The notes: a model not told the origin generated them from the sequence alone. DNA of 64,000 nt from Strigamia acuminata (GCA_949358305.1 OX442322.1:1674001-1738000), one strand, 5' to 3'. Positions 52,701-63,097 are shown, counted from the stretch's first letter. A program made the numbers and translations.

Positions 52701-52802
52701 TTGGTTTCTAATCCAAATAATAAAGGTAATAAGAGCCGTGATAAATATCATTACGAAAAATAAATAAACAGGGTGAATATGTTTGTAACTTATATTTTCC
52801 AT
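49737..52802 (-). CDS. Giant membrane-anchored beta-repeat protein (intact paralogue)
   Basis: 1021 aa, intron-free, intact. The N-terminus has one membrane segment (VYLFFVMIFITALITFIIWI, residues 12-31) with a short cytosolic tail, predicting a type II protein with a large ectodomain. The ectodomain consists of repeated beta-like units (NFVLFDYNKLF, GFIILLDNSKQYI, DVLLFFDYSTKTIL). Two in-gene minisatellites: NDVAPTQ repeated five times (21-bp units, 50551-50658) and a doubled LYLSQTTDTP-type unit (51780-51845). EGDLLTLDSDNKLILQP aligns with PGDVLTVLTDGSLGLRP in 36344-40433, showing paralogy. The C-terminal 100 residues hold several Cys. Convergent with its paralogue, divergent from the RING gene. 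No recognised family. Confidence 0.75.
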   Translation of the reverse strand: MENISYKHIHPVYLFFVMIFITALITFIIWIRNQNIYVENLNSLIFVDKKVKIFDKCRSTYSNNLEIDIDASNVLRLLKIDMMSSKLILDEYCVKNATRSALATVNDDDKSLLFDHKTIVSGNSIKNNVLISGDLKVTSIKKSILGETSKYSQLLITDRKDEFQTKYVPLKYENTAAKTLELTNKSGVLEFTNPSSNVFIAHSLIDDALKIAQFNNKTMRDLTLIKPNLKHIARQNVNIGFEETTKNFVLFDYNKLFASAKQNMLIYSQNGSFHEMERSELSSSLCKPFSVLNKCSHSSKELLLHKNKQLSLFLTNASDEDTQLYLSQTTDTPLYLSQTTNAFVFRDPYLYDLQTTFEDKRSGFIILLDNSKQYIKESSLTVDLTHGAEGDLLTLDSDNKLILQPTTPNFANETRADKINIICININTKNLQEMVIGDGSDVNIIYVLGVSLNGAIIELIKLNSVFFTLNGNKITYNNDICLLFWNKSVNKMSQFELSIPNTISKGILHIGSQNEIKTSEIGGLFKDFTVHDFTRDTNTRLSVLLCNEINKTFIVNLKIELPTQINNALSYVLCLEQSLLNVFPASNFSNVYKINQSHLSALACISNNKQLSKLVTGPPSQKILGKGYALFCYDITKNNHTCTFVKINRRKNLNAFNVVTLSKDNKILIKPIVSVFTEQMMLHVASLNNMFSNCFKRNSNDVLLFFDYSTKTILNVAPTQNDVAPTQNDVAPTQNDVAPTQNDVAPTQNDVSISLLTYKGNKLQSVPCISGDVTSFLGFNTTEKNFFYENNRIMSLQNMVKLQQDKNFRSSMVLHDTSINNLSADMILQFPIEKPHVSSMLGYDLLSSSLYWIDISPYLDYTGGDKLLVLRRHNRYVYLPLGVESKYYNDTPSIKFITYKDNLPFLPQAEIYTSKMSVLLVNIYITIEIDRRGLTEHNNMYIKLVCKCIHELGEQEQSVIMLMKEETTYTQTIFLFKKLGFGKTVCDISIKRCFNPYDSPPDNYLEREIFAHEIRYFITRF

Positions 52803-52932
52803 AATTATAAATGTTTTCTTAAAGAAAATAAGAGTTATTTTTTTATGAAAAAAGAAAATAAGCGGTTTATTAGGTGGAAAAATTGCGCCTTCATCAACCT
52901 ATTTATAAATTTCAATTTTGTCAGTTTCAACA

Positions 52933-54371
52933 ATGGATTCATTCATTCTCACACGTAACGAAGTAACCTTCAATGTGGCTGTGTATAACATGACTGCAAG
53001 CCGTATAAGCAGGATGTTTTCTGTAAGTATCTCAAATAAAAGTATTTCTTTTGTTTTGTTGTTCAAAATAATTTATTTAAAATCCTTTTCAATCACAGAT
53101 AATTGAAAACTCGCTGTTTCTAACAGACAGGGCTGGATGTCAGTTTTTCCCGAACGATACTGATGGTAAGTTCGACGTTGATGAGCTTTTGCCAAGAGAC
53201 ACGTACAGTGTACACGGCAATTCGACACAATACGCATCGGCGATTATGCCTATGCCATCACGACCAGTGTTAAGTGTGCCATCACTACCAGGTCCATTTA
53301 CACCAAGATTTTCTGCGCCACAACCACTGCCCAGCCTAAAGTTGACGTTTCCATCATCATTGCCTTCACCGTTGGCGTCAACTTCTAGCCAAAATGTCTG
53401 GAGTAGACCAAATACAGCCTTCACCAGGTAAATTTTAAATCTTTAAATATATGCAAATCATGTTCTAACTGCAAATAAAAAATTTAGGGTTGTTACGCTC
53501 TGCACAGCAGATGATGGCGAATTAAGTGAGGTGCAAACATACCACATTCGCCTCAATGAAGATGACACCACCGTTGACTCAGTTTTGGAGAAGATGCAAT
53601 TTTTTCTCAGTGAACAAGACGAAATGGTTTTGGTAGATTCAAGGGGCCAAGAAATAATGGATGGGCCAGCAACCAGAAGTAAGAATAACAGTAATAATAA
53701 TAAATTTGAATAGTAAATTACATTTTTTTTAGTCCCGGAATATTGGAAACCAGCCAGCCGGAAAATCAACTTGATGACAGTGGAGGCGTTTCAGGCACTG
53801 AAAGCGCAAAAGGATAGGAAAAAAAGACCGTAAGTGTAAAAAAAATAACAATAACAGTAATAATAATGTTGATAATATAAATCCCCTTTCATTTAGGCGC
53901 TTGGATACACCTGTGCGACCTATTAGGGGGAACAGCAATACCAGTAAAACAGATGTATTGGCTAAAATTAACAGCTTCCAAGCTGAAATGAAATCCAAGT
54001 TAACGGCCATAGAAGATGTGATCAAGGAAACAGCAGAAAAATTGGAATCTCCCCCTCTTACGCTTGAGCAACGATTGCAAATTTGCGACACCTTCAGGTG
54101 TTTAATATGCTTGGGTAAGTAACTGTTTTCAATTATTCTTATGAAATATGCATAATTTTTTTTAGGCAAAATGCAACGACCCGTCTATCGTACCTGCTGT
54201 TCGTCACTTGTGGCTTGTGAGGAATGCCTCAACAACTGGAGAAGAACCCAGGGTGATGACGACCACTTACGGGTATTTCAGTGCCCTAAATGCTCGTCGG
54301 ACGTCGGACAGAGCCACGTTGTTCACGGGTTGTCTGAGGCATTAGATGTCCTCAACTTTGTTTTTGAATAG
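52933..54371 (+). CDS. Spliced RING-type zinc-finger gene, six exons
   Basis: Exons 52933-53022, 53099-53427, 53488-53678, 53733-53829, 53897-54114 and 54166-54371 join in frame to 376 aa. Every intron is 50-80 bp with GT...AG ends (donors GTAAGT, GTAAAT, GTAAGA, GTAAGT, GTAAGT; T-rich tracts before the acceptors). The middle is Pro/Ser-rich (PSRPVLSVPSLPGPF), then a beta-rich segment (EVQTYHIRLNEDDTTVDSVL) and a short helical part. The last two exons hold a RING-like cluster: CLIC, RTCC, CEECLNNW and CPKC. A ubiquitin-ligase role is likely but inferred. Start ATG 52933 is 131 bp from the divergent giant gene's ATG; TATTTATAAAT near 52900 may serve as its TATA. I do not recognise the full-length family. 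Confidence 0.75.
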
Positions 54372-54592
54372 TAGCATTTTTAATTTAATCTTATTTTAAC
54401 TTTATTATTTATTTTAAGATTTCACAAACCTATTTTTGCTTATTGAAATTCTTTAAATTTCCTTATCTTTAAATAAAATTGAATTCACCATTGCTGTTTG
54501 AAATAAACATTAAAAAAATATATCCGTTTTGAGTATAAAAGATAATTAAAACCAAGAAAGGCTTTTACTTAGGATACATTATGAAATAACAC

Positions 54593-54781
54593 ATGATTTA
54601 TTATGTGCTAAAAATGTTTCTTGGGTGTATTTTTATAGTAATGACGTATTTTCTGTTAGATGGTCAAAATTTACTTCGAGATAAACTTTTGATAAAATGT
54701 GTAGACAATTATGACGAAAATATACTTGACGAGGGAATGTGCCATCTAACTTCAAAACTTCACAGAAATTTTAAATATTAA
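54593..54781 (+). CDS. Small single-pass membrane or secreted protein, 62 aa
   Basis: ATG 54593 with GTATAAAAG near 54530 as a TATA-like box. The first 22 residues are hydrophobic (YYVLKMFLGCIFIVMTYFLL) and look like a signal anchor; the remainder is charged with two Cys (KCVDNYDENIL, MCHLTS). No family recognised. Its box resembles those before 35350 and 62743. Confidence 0.4.
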   Translation: MIYYVLKMFLGCIFIVMTYFLLDGQNLLRDKLLIKCVDNYDENILDEGMCHLTSKLHRNFKY

Positions 54782-54921
54782 AGTAAGATTTAAATATTCA
54801 TTGACTGATATTCTGAGAAAAATAAACAAAAGTTTGGTCTGAACATTGTGTAACTTTGTGTTGATAGCTTTTATGATTCACAATTGTGAATTTACATTTA
54901 TTTCTTTTTATTACACTTCTA

Positions 54922-55703
54922 TGGCCCATGGTCGCGGTAAGGATGGTTGTTATGGACAATCATGTGCCGTAATCTCTCAGGTCCCCGTCTTTCTGTGACT
55001 GGCCCTTCCGTACGTTAAAGGTCGGTGAAGGGCTAATATAATGTAGTTGCTCCGGGTTGGTAGCCCGTGAACGGTATACAAAATACCGTGCTAAACAAAC
55101 TACTTGGATACTGGTAAATCCACTAAATGGTATATCCATTAATTAATTACCCGGCGCCTGATCACGAGATCTCGACGTCGTAAGGCATGCTGGCGGATGG
55201 AGGTGTCAAAACCTCCCGCGATGGTCCCCTCAACTATCGTGACTGTCCCCGCCCATAAAAATAATATCTAATTTTTATTTGTTACATTTTTATAGTTCTA
55301 GTTATATTCGAAGTCTGAATCATTCGATTGAATGATCAGCAAATTTAGATCTCGGCGAATGCGAAGGATTCTTCGCATTCAAAGTCGTTCGGGCTGCGGA
55401 GCCGAATACGTCTCCGTAGCGTTATTTGTGACGATGCCGCAAAGTCAGCCGTACCCTTCGAGCATCGCCCGGATCCTCAACCAGTGTAGCCGCCCGTTTA
55501 CACGTAACCAGAACCCCGAACCATTTGTATTCGTGGAAACAAGCAGGTAAAACCGAAAGTACGTATTATTTGGTCATTTATTCATTTAGCGCACATTTCG
55601 TAGCTTATCTCGGTTAGGTTGTTGTTAGTCTTAACAACGTCTTGTTCCGACCGATTTATCTTGTTAAATGGCTAATAAATCAGCCAAAAGTAGAATCGTC
55701 ACA
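54922..55703 (+). repeat. 5' LTR (truncated, 782 bp)
   Basis: Matches 61549-62330. The LTR lacks its first 647 bp. A 72-aa ORF (55332-55550) is repeated identically at 61959-62177 and is not considered a gene. Confidence 0.9.
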
Positions 55704-55705
55704 AG

Positions 55706-55723
55706 TGGAGGTTCTACCGAGAT
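55706..55723 (+). other. Primer-binding site, tRNA-Gln
   Basis: TGGAGGTTCTACCGAGAT, 2 bp after the 5' LTR, differs by one base from the complement of an animal tRNA-Gln 3' end (TGGAGGTTCCACCGAGAT as I recall it). The junction GTCACAAGTGGAGGTTCTAC recurs at 55891, and a decayed form lies at 56077. Confidence 0.7.
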
Positions 55724-58700
55724 AAGGCTGCAAAAATTCAAATGAATTTTGAGTTGTGTGTGTTTATGAGAATTCGGAAATGTGCTTACGGTGTTAAAAT
55801 TTCAAATGAAATTTTTTTTTACTGATAGAATCAGTGTTTTGTTTAAAAGTTCTTTCTTGTGATAGCGATCATAGGAATCTCGTTAGAACCGTCACAAGTG
55901 GAGGTTCTACCGAGATAGGCTGCCAAATTTCAAGTGAATTTTGAATTGTGTGCTGTGTTAATGAATTCGAGAAGTGCTTGCGGTGATAAAAATTTCAAAC
56001 GAAATTTATTACGGTAAAATTAATGTTTTGTTTTAAGTTTTCCTTGTGAAACTTTTATAGGAATTTTATTAGGACCGTCACAAGCGGTTCTACCGACGAT
56101 AGACTAGAATTTCTTATTCGAATGAATTTGAAAATCGTGCTCGTGAAAAGTGGAGTTCGGATAATTTAGTCTTACGACAAAATTTCTTGTAAAATAAGTT
56201 TCGAACGAAATTTATATCTTTACTAAATGTATTGAATGTTGTTTTGTGATTAAAATCACAAGAACAACGATTGTATTCACTTTAATTTTGTTTTTCTGAA
56301 GAAAAATTAAATATTCGTGTAAAATGATAATTTTACCGCGTGGTCAGGCCTAAAAACCTACCACGAAAGTTTGAAAATCTTGCCCGAACTTGTTGCTGTT
56401 ACGTCCGCCCGTGTAACGTCGTTTCGCCGTCGTCAATCCGAGAAACCACGTGGTTGGGCTTAATACATAAAGTTCGAACATTTCTCGAAGGAAATTCAAA
56501 AGAGAATTCCAGTATTTGCCGGTTGTTTTGATTAAAATAACCAAGTTTTAATTCTGTTTGAGATTTCAAATAAAGAATGTTTTTATATTTCAAGGCCTAA
56601 TTTTATTTGATTAAATAAAACGACGGAAAGTTGATTCAATGGAATAAAAGATATTTTATTTCGATAAATTGTTCTACATACCTGATTTACATTTTAATTT
56701 GCAAATGTGTTAATCACCTTTTGGTTTTAAGTCTTTAAAACCCAATTCCTGTTCCAAATTTAGCGAAGACTTTTGCTACTACGGTTGCCCAGCAACGAGT
56801 GTTTTGCCGAGAAGCCATCGAGAACCAAACGTTTCAGTGCGCTTTCATCGGGAGGTTTATAATTAATCTTCCCATGGAAATAAGTTTCAATCGAAAATTA
56901 TTTGTCTCTGAATGTGTTTATTTTGTTCTTGTGATTAAAATTCGAATTCGCCGTAAAATGATTATTTTACCGCGTGGCGAGGCCTAAAAAATCTCACCAC
57001 GGAATGTTTGAATTCTAATCCGAACTTATCGTTGTTTTGCCCGTTCACGGAACATCTAAATCGTCGCCGTTACGATCGAATGCGTGGTCAGGCTTAAAAC
57101 GAGAAAGTTTAATTTCCCAAAAAGAATTCGAGTTTGAATTTAAAGTAAGTTTCGTACGAAGTTTATTTATTTCTAAAGTATCCAATTTTGTTTTTGTGAT
57201 TGAAATCCTAAGAACGATGAGTGTATTCACTTTTAAATGTATTTTCGGTAGAAAATTCGAACGATGGAGTAAAATAATTATTTTACCATGTGGTAAGGCC
57301 TAAAAATCCTATCACGGGAATTGGAGAATCCAATCCGAATTCGACGTTGTTTTGTCCGTCTGGACAACGATGATTTGCCGTCGTAGTTACAATAAAACAC
57401 GCGGTCAGGCTTAAATGAAGATTTAACCCCGAAGGAATTCGAAGTCTAATTCTAAGTTTATCGGTTGTTTTTAAATAAAATAACTAAACCACTAAATTCC
57501 GTTTGGGATTTCAAACCTAATTTTATTTTGAAAAAATAAAAAAAACAAGACAAGTTGGTAAAGTTGAAAGAATAGGTTTATTCGTGTTAAAAGTTTATTT
57601 ACAAAATAGACGCATACCTGATTATCTTTACATTTGTATTGTACAATCAAATCCTGATTTTAAAATGTTAAAATCCGATTTTAAAAGAATGGAGAATTGT
57701 TCGAATGTTTGATTCCGGTGAAGCCATTTCGCAGCTGTGTTGCCTAGCAACCAGAAAGCACGGTGTTTTACCGGGAAGCCGCCAAGTTCCCAGGCGTGCT
57801 TTCCTAAATTGTTGCCTAACAATTCAATCATCGTGAATTCGGTTTATTTGAATAAATAAATCTGGATTTAACCCAAGAAAGTAAATAAATATGTTTTTAA
57901 TAAAACTTTATTTATTTCGGTTTATTAAAATAGATCGAATGATACGATTAAATGAAAAAAGTTTCAGTTGAAATTTATCCAATATTTAATCATGCTTGCA
58001 TTATTCTTATGATGTTAATTACAAGGAAGAACGATGCATTCGTTTTTAAATTCTAATTTTCTAAAGGAAAATAGTAAAATTGCGAATTGCAAAATCGAAC
58101 GGTTTTGGTGCAGCAAAGGAATAAAACTTTATTCTTCATTCTCTAAATAAAGGATGGAATTTCCAGGATATTTACAAAGTAAATAAGGAATTTTTCATTA
58201 CAACTATTTTTTCATTTGAAAAAATGGATTTTACGGTGAAATGGTAAATTTACCACGTGGTAAGGTGTGGAAATCTTACCACCGGGGGATGAAGATTAAG
58301 CTGACTTGGATACGTTCGTGTCCGCCCCCGACTCTTCGATGCACTATAGTTTCGACTTGGCGACCTTCGAAAAAATTCGATTGCAACGTCAAAAAACGAT
58401 CGGTTAGGTATAAATACCTAATCTATCTAATTCTTGTTTGAGAGTTTGAATAAACTAGAAAGCATATAATTATTTATGCCTAATAATGTCAGAATATTTA
58501 AATAATGTTCGAATCCAGTTTTTCAGAAGATTCTAAAGAATATTCTGAAGAAACGGAGGGGGAGGAGATACAAGAAACCTTGTATAATACAGTAAAAATC
58601 GCAAAATATGATTATTTTCAAAAATCGATGGAATTACGATCGAAATTCCCATCAAAATCGTTTATAAATAAAATATTTATAAGATATAGTTTAAACTTAG

Positions 58701-59338
58701 TTAAAACTTAGTTAAAACTGAAATTTATTATTTGATAAATTCAAATAAAGAACGGAATACAGTTCGAATGTAGCAAAGACTTTTGCTATTAAGATTACTT
58801 AGCAACAGTGTTTTACGGGAAAGCTGCCCGAATCAAACGATTCAAGCGTGCTTTTTGTAGATTGTTGTTAAACAATTTAAACCTTCGCGAAATTCGTTTT
58901 TAACATGGGTTTATGGATAATTTCCATGAAATAATTGTTAGAAGTTTTGGTCAAAACTTTATTTTGGATTTATAGGTATAAATTCAGATGAAAACTTTTT
59001 CCCCAGTGATTAAAATCACCAATAAAAAATCACAGGTTTTAAGAAAACATGCGATAATTTTGGAAATTTAAAAAATATCCATTTTGATTTTGTGAATACG
59101 TCATAATTCTGAGAATTTGACCAGAATGCATTTCCACCAAAATGGTGGAATCAACCAATCACAGATGTGGTTACTAATCCGTATGATTAACGTTTGACTT
59201 CGGACCAATCAGAGAAGGTTTCTAGGATATAAATATCCCGATCCGAACCAGTGGAATCATTGCTTCGTTTGCAAACCCCCTGAGCGTCTACAAGTTATCC
59301 GTTAGTATTTTTTAATCCGTCTTTGTATAATTTTTACG
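55724..59338 (+). repeat. Repetitive leader of the non-autonomous element
   Basis: The LTR-end/primer-site junction is present three times at 186-193 bp steps (55698, 55891, 56077). Longer degenerate modules follow: one with TTTACCGCGTGGTCAGGCCT (56333, variants 56968, 57280, 58245), one with TTGCCCAGCAACGAGTGTTTT (56787, variants 57737, 58797, 60675). No ORF longer than about 90 aa is credible here. Confidence 0.75.
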
Positions 59339-60055
59339 ATGGCTAGCAACCAACATCCGATGAATACGCATAGTAAAAGAGAAAATCTTCAGTTACCTGG
59401 TAGATTTACTATACGAGACCTTCCTTTAATTCACGAAGAAGTTGAAAACATTGATAATGTTTTGGTAGAAAATAATGTGGTACACGAAGTTTCGAATGAA
59501 ACTACGGAACCTTTAGTTAAAGGGGATCCCAACTTGGATCAAAATAATCCAACGGACGGATCTCATCTAGGTCCAGCAAGACTACAAGTTTGTCAAAATT
59601 TCGGTTTGGATCCAAACCAATTTATAACAGTAGACGAAATGTTGGCGTTTGCCAGCAATAATACCGTAGTCAGTGTGAATGATTCGAATCCGAATCATAA
59701 TATTCCGATCGGAATTCAACCTGATCTAGCCGGATCACAGATGTCTGATCCCATTTATCGGTTTCAACGTCGAGTTGTTCGTGGTGATTTAAGAACTTTT
59801 AAAACACCAACCAATTTTATTCGAACAAGGTTTCAAAAGAGACTCAATACAGAATCAGCAACTAGCAATCCATTTGCTAAACGTTCAAAACCCAATTGGG
59901 TAACAGCGGAAGTGTTGAATTCAACACTTGACGCTAAATTTAGTAATTTTGAGAACAAATTACAAAACTGTCTCACGATTTTCTTAGCTGAAATTCTTAA
60001 GAAAATGGATAAACCTGAAACAAACGTTTCTAATGTGTCCGAATCAAAAAGCTAG
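59339..60055 (+). CDS. Gag-tail-like protein of the non-autonomous element
   Basis: 238 aa from ATG 59339. The C-terminal 70 residues (FAKRSKPNWVTAEVLNSTLD then KFSNFENKL) clearly resemble the C-terminal tail of the outer Gypsy Gag (FKRPKQNWVTSETLDSKFTD). No capsid motif, zinc knuckle, protease or RT is present. The N-terminal part is Asn/Asp/Pro-rich and without recognised features. It may help the element's RNA enter particles made by an autonomous relative; this is inference. Alternatively it is just the preserved end of an eroded gag. Confidence 0.65.
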   Translation: MASNQHPMNTHSKRENLQLPGRFTIRDLPLIHEEVENIDNVLVENNVVHEVSNETTEPLVKGDPNLDQNNPTDGSHLGPARLQVCQNFGLDPNQFITVDEMLAFASNNTVVSVNDSNPNHNIPIGIQPDLAGSQMSDPIYRFQRRVVRGDLRTFKTPTNFIRTRFQKRLNTESATSNPFAKRSKPNWVTAEVLNSTLDAKFSNFENKLQNCLTIFLAEILKKMDKPETNVSNVSESKS

Positions 60056-60901
60056 ATCCGGGGGATAAAATGTTATCCATCCCCAGAAATAGCACAGACT
60101 ATATTGGAATACCAAAGTCAAGAAAAGAGTTTTAAATAAACCTCGATCACCGGAACTTTAAATAAAGCTTCGGTTGCTAAAAAGTTAAACTTATTCAATA
60201 GAATAAAAAGTTTTTAATAAAAACTTGTGTGGTATTTGGATAAATACCTTAAGCGGTGTAGTGATTAATAAATCACACCACCGGGGGATAGTATAAATGA
60301 AATACAAAATTCTAGAATTCTAGAAATCATGACAAATAAAAGAATTTTATTTCGGAACAAATAAATTTTACGCTTGTAGAATAAATTGGTATTGTTTTCT
60401 AGAAGAAAATAAAAATACGAGTTAGGCAATAGACAATAGTCTAGTTATTTGTGTAAGAGGTCCCCAGATAAAGTAAAATTCAAGTCTCGGTCGAGGCTTG
60501 GGATATTAAGCAACAAAAGAATTATGTTTTGATTTTATTAAGTCAAAATTCGCAGAGCTGTTACAGATCTTAGAATAAATATGACTATATTTGAATTAAG
60601 ATCGGTAGAGTAAGATTTTAATCGAAATCAAGTGGGTGACGATCATGAATGACATGATCCGAAAGATCCACTCTGTTGTTTAGCAACCAGGAGATGTGTT
60701 GTGCAGAAAAGCCAATTAGTCAATTGTGTTATGAGTTTCTGAAAGAAACTAGTGTGTGATTAATTTTGAATAAAATTAATAGAACACGTTTTTGGATTAA
60801 AATAATTCAATAAAATCTGGATGAATATCTTAAGTTTAAGAAGTAACTTTCGGATGACAAATATAGAGTTGGTAAACTCTTATGTTTGCCACCGGGGGAT
60901 G
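60056..60901 (+). other. 3' non-coding part of the non-autonomous element
   Basis: AT-rich; repeats of the CACCACCGGGGGATAG type (60275, 60892) resemble the polypurine tract before the 3' LTR. One more copy of the GTTTAGCAACCAGGAG module lies at 60675. Confidence 0.6.
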
Positions 60902-62330
60902 TGTGACGGTTATAAAACCGTATTTTCTCAGATTTATCGCCAGACGGCGCTATTTGATTAAAAGCGCGCATTTTCGAATGAATTGCGACAATTATAATTA
61001 ATTGTTATAATGATGTGAATAAATATAAGATATTTATTAAACATGATTAAGTATTATTTACTTAAACAATTGATTCTACCGAATCAATATTATATTTTAT
61101 ATTTACTTGTTAAAGGGGACCAATCGGACCCTTCTTGACCCAATTCCATATTAGGTCCGAACCCCGAGTCTCTATTAGGTCCGGACTAGTGATCCATGAA
61201 TCCGTCGATCCAGGCACCTGATTGGCTATCGCCAATCTGATTGTTCTCAAGAACTATATAAGCTCTGGTTTTCTACCAGGCCTTTGGCTTGCTCTGAATA
61301 ATGTTTGTATGTATTGTTGGTTATCGTTTGATTTCTCTCTTTCTTATCGACACATCAGGCCCCCTCGACTCTCATCCTAATGGATATTGTTGTTGTAGCG
61401 TCATTTCGGGAAGACTAACTCCGGTAAACAAATGGTCCCGTAGCGATTAGCCAGCTGCTCTAAGGAGCAGTAGGATTTCGTACGGTGACATAGTATAATG
61501 TTTATATACAGTTGGCCTTGCTAGATGAAAGTGGGCCCCTCAACTAACTGGCCCATGGTCGCGGTAAGGATGGTTGTTATGGACAATCATGTGCCGTAAT
61601 CTCTCAGGTCCCCGTCTTTCTGTGACTGGCCCTTCCGTACGTTAAAGGTCGGTGAAGGGCTAATATAATGTAGTTGCTCCGGGTTGGTAGCCCGTGAACG
61701 GTATACAAAATACCGTGCTAAACAAACTACTTGGATACTGGTAAATCCACTAAATGGTATATCCATTAATTAATTACCCGGCGCCTGATCACGAGATCTC
61801 GACGTCGTAAGGCATGCTGGCGGATGGAGGTGTCAAAACCTCCCGCGATGGTCCCCTCAACTATCGTGACTGTCCCCGCCCATAAAAATAATATCTAATT
61901 TTTATTTGTTACATTTTTATAGTTCTAGTTATATTCGAAGTCTGAATCATTCGATTGAATGATCAGCAAATTTAGATCTCGGCGAATGCGAAGGATTCTT
62001 CGCATTCAAAGTCGTTCGGGCTGCGGAGCCGAATACGTCTCCGTAGCGTTATTTGTGACGATGCCGCAAAGTCAGCCGTACCCTTCGAGCATCGCCCGGA
62101 TCCTCAACCAGTGTAGCCGCCCGTTTACACGTAACCAGAACCCCGAACCATTTGTATTCGTGGAAACAAGCAGGTAAAACCGTAAGTACGTATTATTTGG
62201 TCATTTATTCATTTAGCGCACATTTCGTAGCTTATCTCGGTTAGGTTGTTGTTAGTCTTAACAACGTCTTGTTCCGACCGATTTATCTTGTTAAATGGCT
62301 AATAAATCAGCCAAAAGTAGAATCGTCACA
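60902..62330 (+). repeat. 3' LTR, full length
   Basis: Starts TGTGACGGTTATAAAACCG and ends AGAATCGTCACA; similar ends to the outer Gypsy LTRs. Confidence 0.88.
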
Positions 62331-62742
62331 ACTATACCATTGATACAAATATACATATTTTTTGTTTATTTTTTTTATTTTAGCAAATAAATACGTTTTT
62401 TTATGACAACTTAATTATTTTGCTTTACAAATACTTATATATCTATGCAAATGTATATAATATATGGTATAAATTACTGTATAAAATGTAAACAAACAAA
62501 TAAATAGCGTAAATAAAATTATGTAGATAAATTTAATTTAAATCTTTGCTATTGTATTATAAATTTGCTTTTTATGGGAAAATATAAAAGGATGCTGCAA
62601 TGAGTTACGAGTTTACCAAGAGCTTTTTTTTTTCAATAGATAAATAGGTGCAATAAAAGTTATTAGAAAAAGGAAAACAGGCATCCTTCAATTATTTTAT
62701 AAAGTGCAAAGGTGGATATAATCAAAGCATAACTTCTGATCT
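62331..62742. other. AT-rich spacer with a TATA-like box
   Basis: No gene. AATATAAAAGG near 62580 resembles the boxes upstream of 35350 and 54593. Confidence 0.4.
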
Positions 62743-63097
62743 ATGAAATTATTGATATTGAAAATGAACAATGTGGATATGTTTAACTTGGCAAAAAATA
62801 AATTGCGGATTGCACATTTTAATAACGTTTTGCCGATAGATTGCTTGAAACCCCTTTCAATGCATCGTAAAAAATTTGAAAGTTCTGTTGTCAATTTAAA
62901 TCCTTCTACAGGTCCAGAAACCGATTGGGTTCGCTTATATCTGCGCAATAACAATGCTGTTTGACTATGTTGATAAAAACGTAGTCATAGAATATAATAC
63001 GGAGGAGGTATATTCATTCTCAAAGAAGAATTGCTGCGGAATTTATTGCCTCTTAGCGCTTTATTTTGCAGCCAATCTGAATCTATTTGTGCAATGA
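62743..63097 (+). pseudogene. Second adenain-like protease, decayed
   Basis: Two frames. The first (62743-62964) has LRIAHFNNVLPIDCLKPLS, SSVVNLNPSTGPETDWVRLY; this parallels the adenain 'FRGVFMRDTLP', 'GIVNLN' and 'GPGTHWVAY' blocks, with the catalytic His replaced by Asp. Near 62954 the frame changes and the second (to TGA 63095) gives LFDYVDKNVV (the Asp block) and NCCGIYCLLALYF (the Cys block 'CGxxCLxFL'); the Gln before the Cys is not seen. So it is a remnant protease clearly different from the one at 5281-5631 and from another element or virus. Assignment is by ordered motif similarity and is moderate. Confidence 0.55.

Larger units (their letters stand above)
54922..62330 (+). mobile_element. 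Non-autonomous LTR retrotransposon (LARD-like), 5' LTR truncated
   Basis: A full 3' LTR spans 60902-62330 (1429 bp, TGTGACGG ... AATCGTCACA). The 5' copy (54922-55703) retains only the last 782 bp; the two differ by one base that I saw (CCGAAAG/CCGTAAG near 55551 and 62178). Primer site and polypurine tract (CACCGGGGGATG before 60902) are present. The 5.2-kb interior has no pol; its one ORF (59339-60055) resembles the outer Gypsy Gag tail. Shared LTR ends, the tRNA-Gln primer and the Gag similarity suggest it is mobilised by a relative of the outer element. Confidence 0.85.

Noticed and set aside
55332-55550. 72-aa ORF present twice (also 61959-62177)
   Set aside because: Inside the LTRs of the non-autonomous element; its Arg-rich composition comes from CG-rich LTR sequence and no family is recognised.
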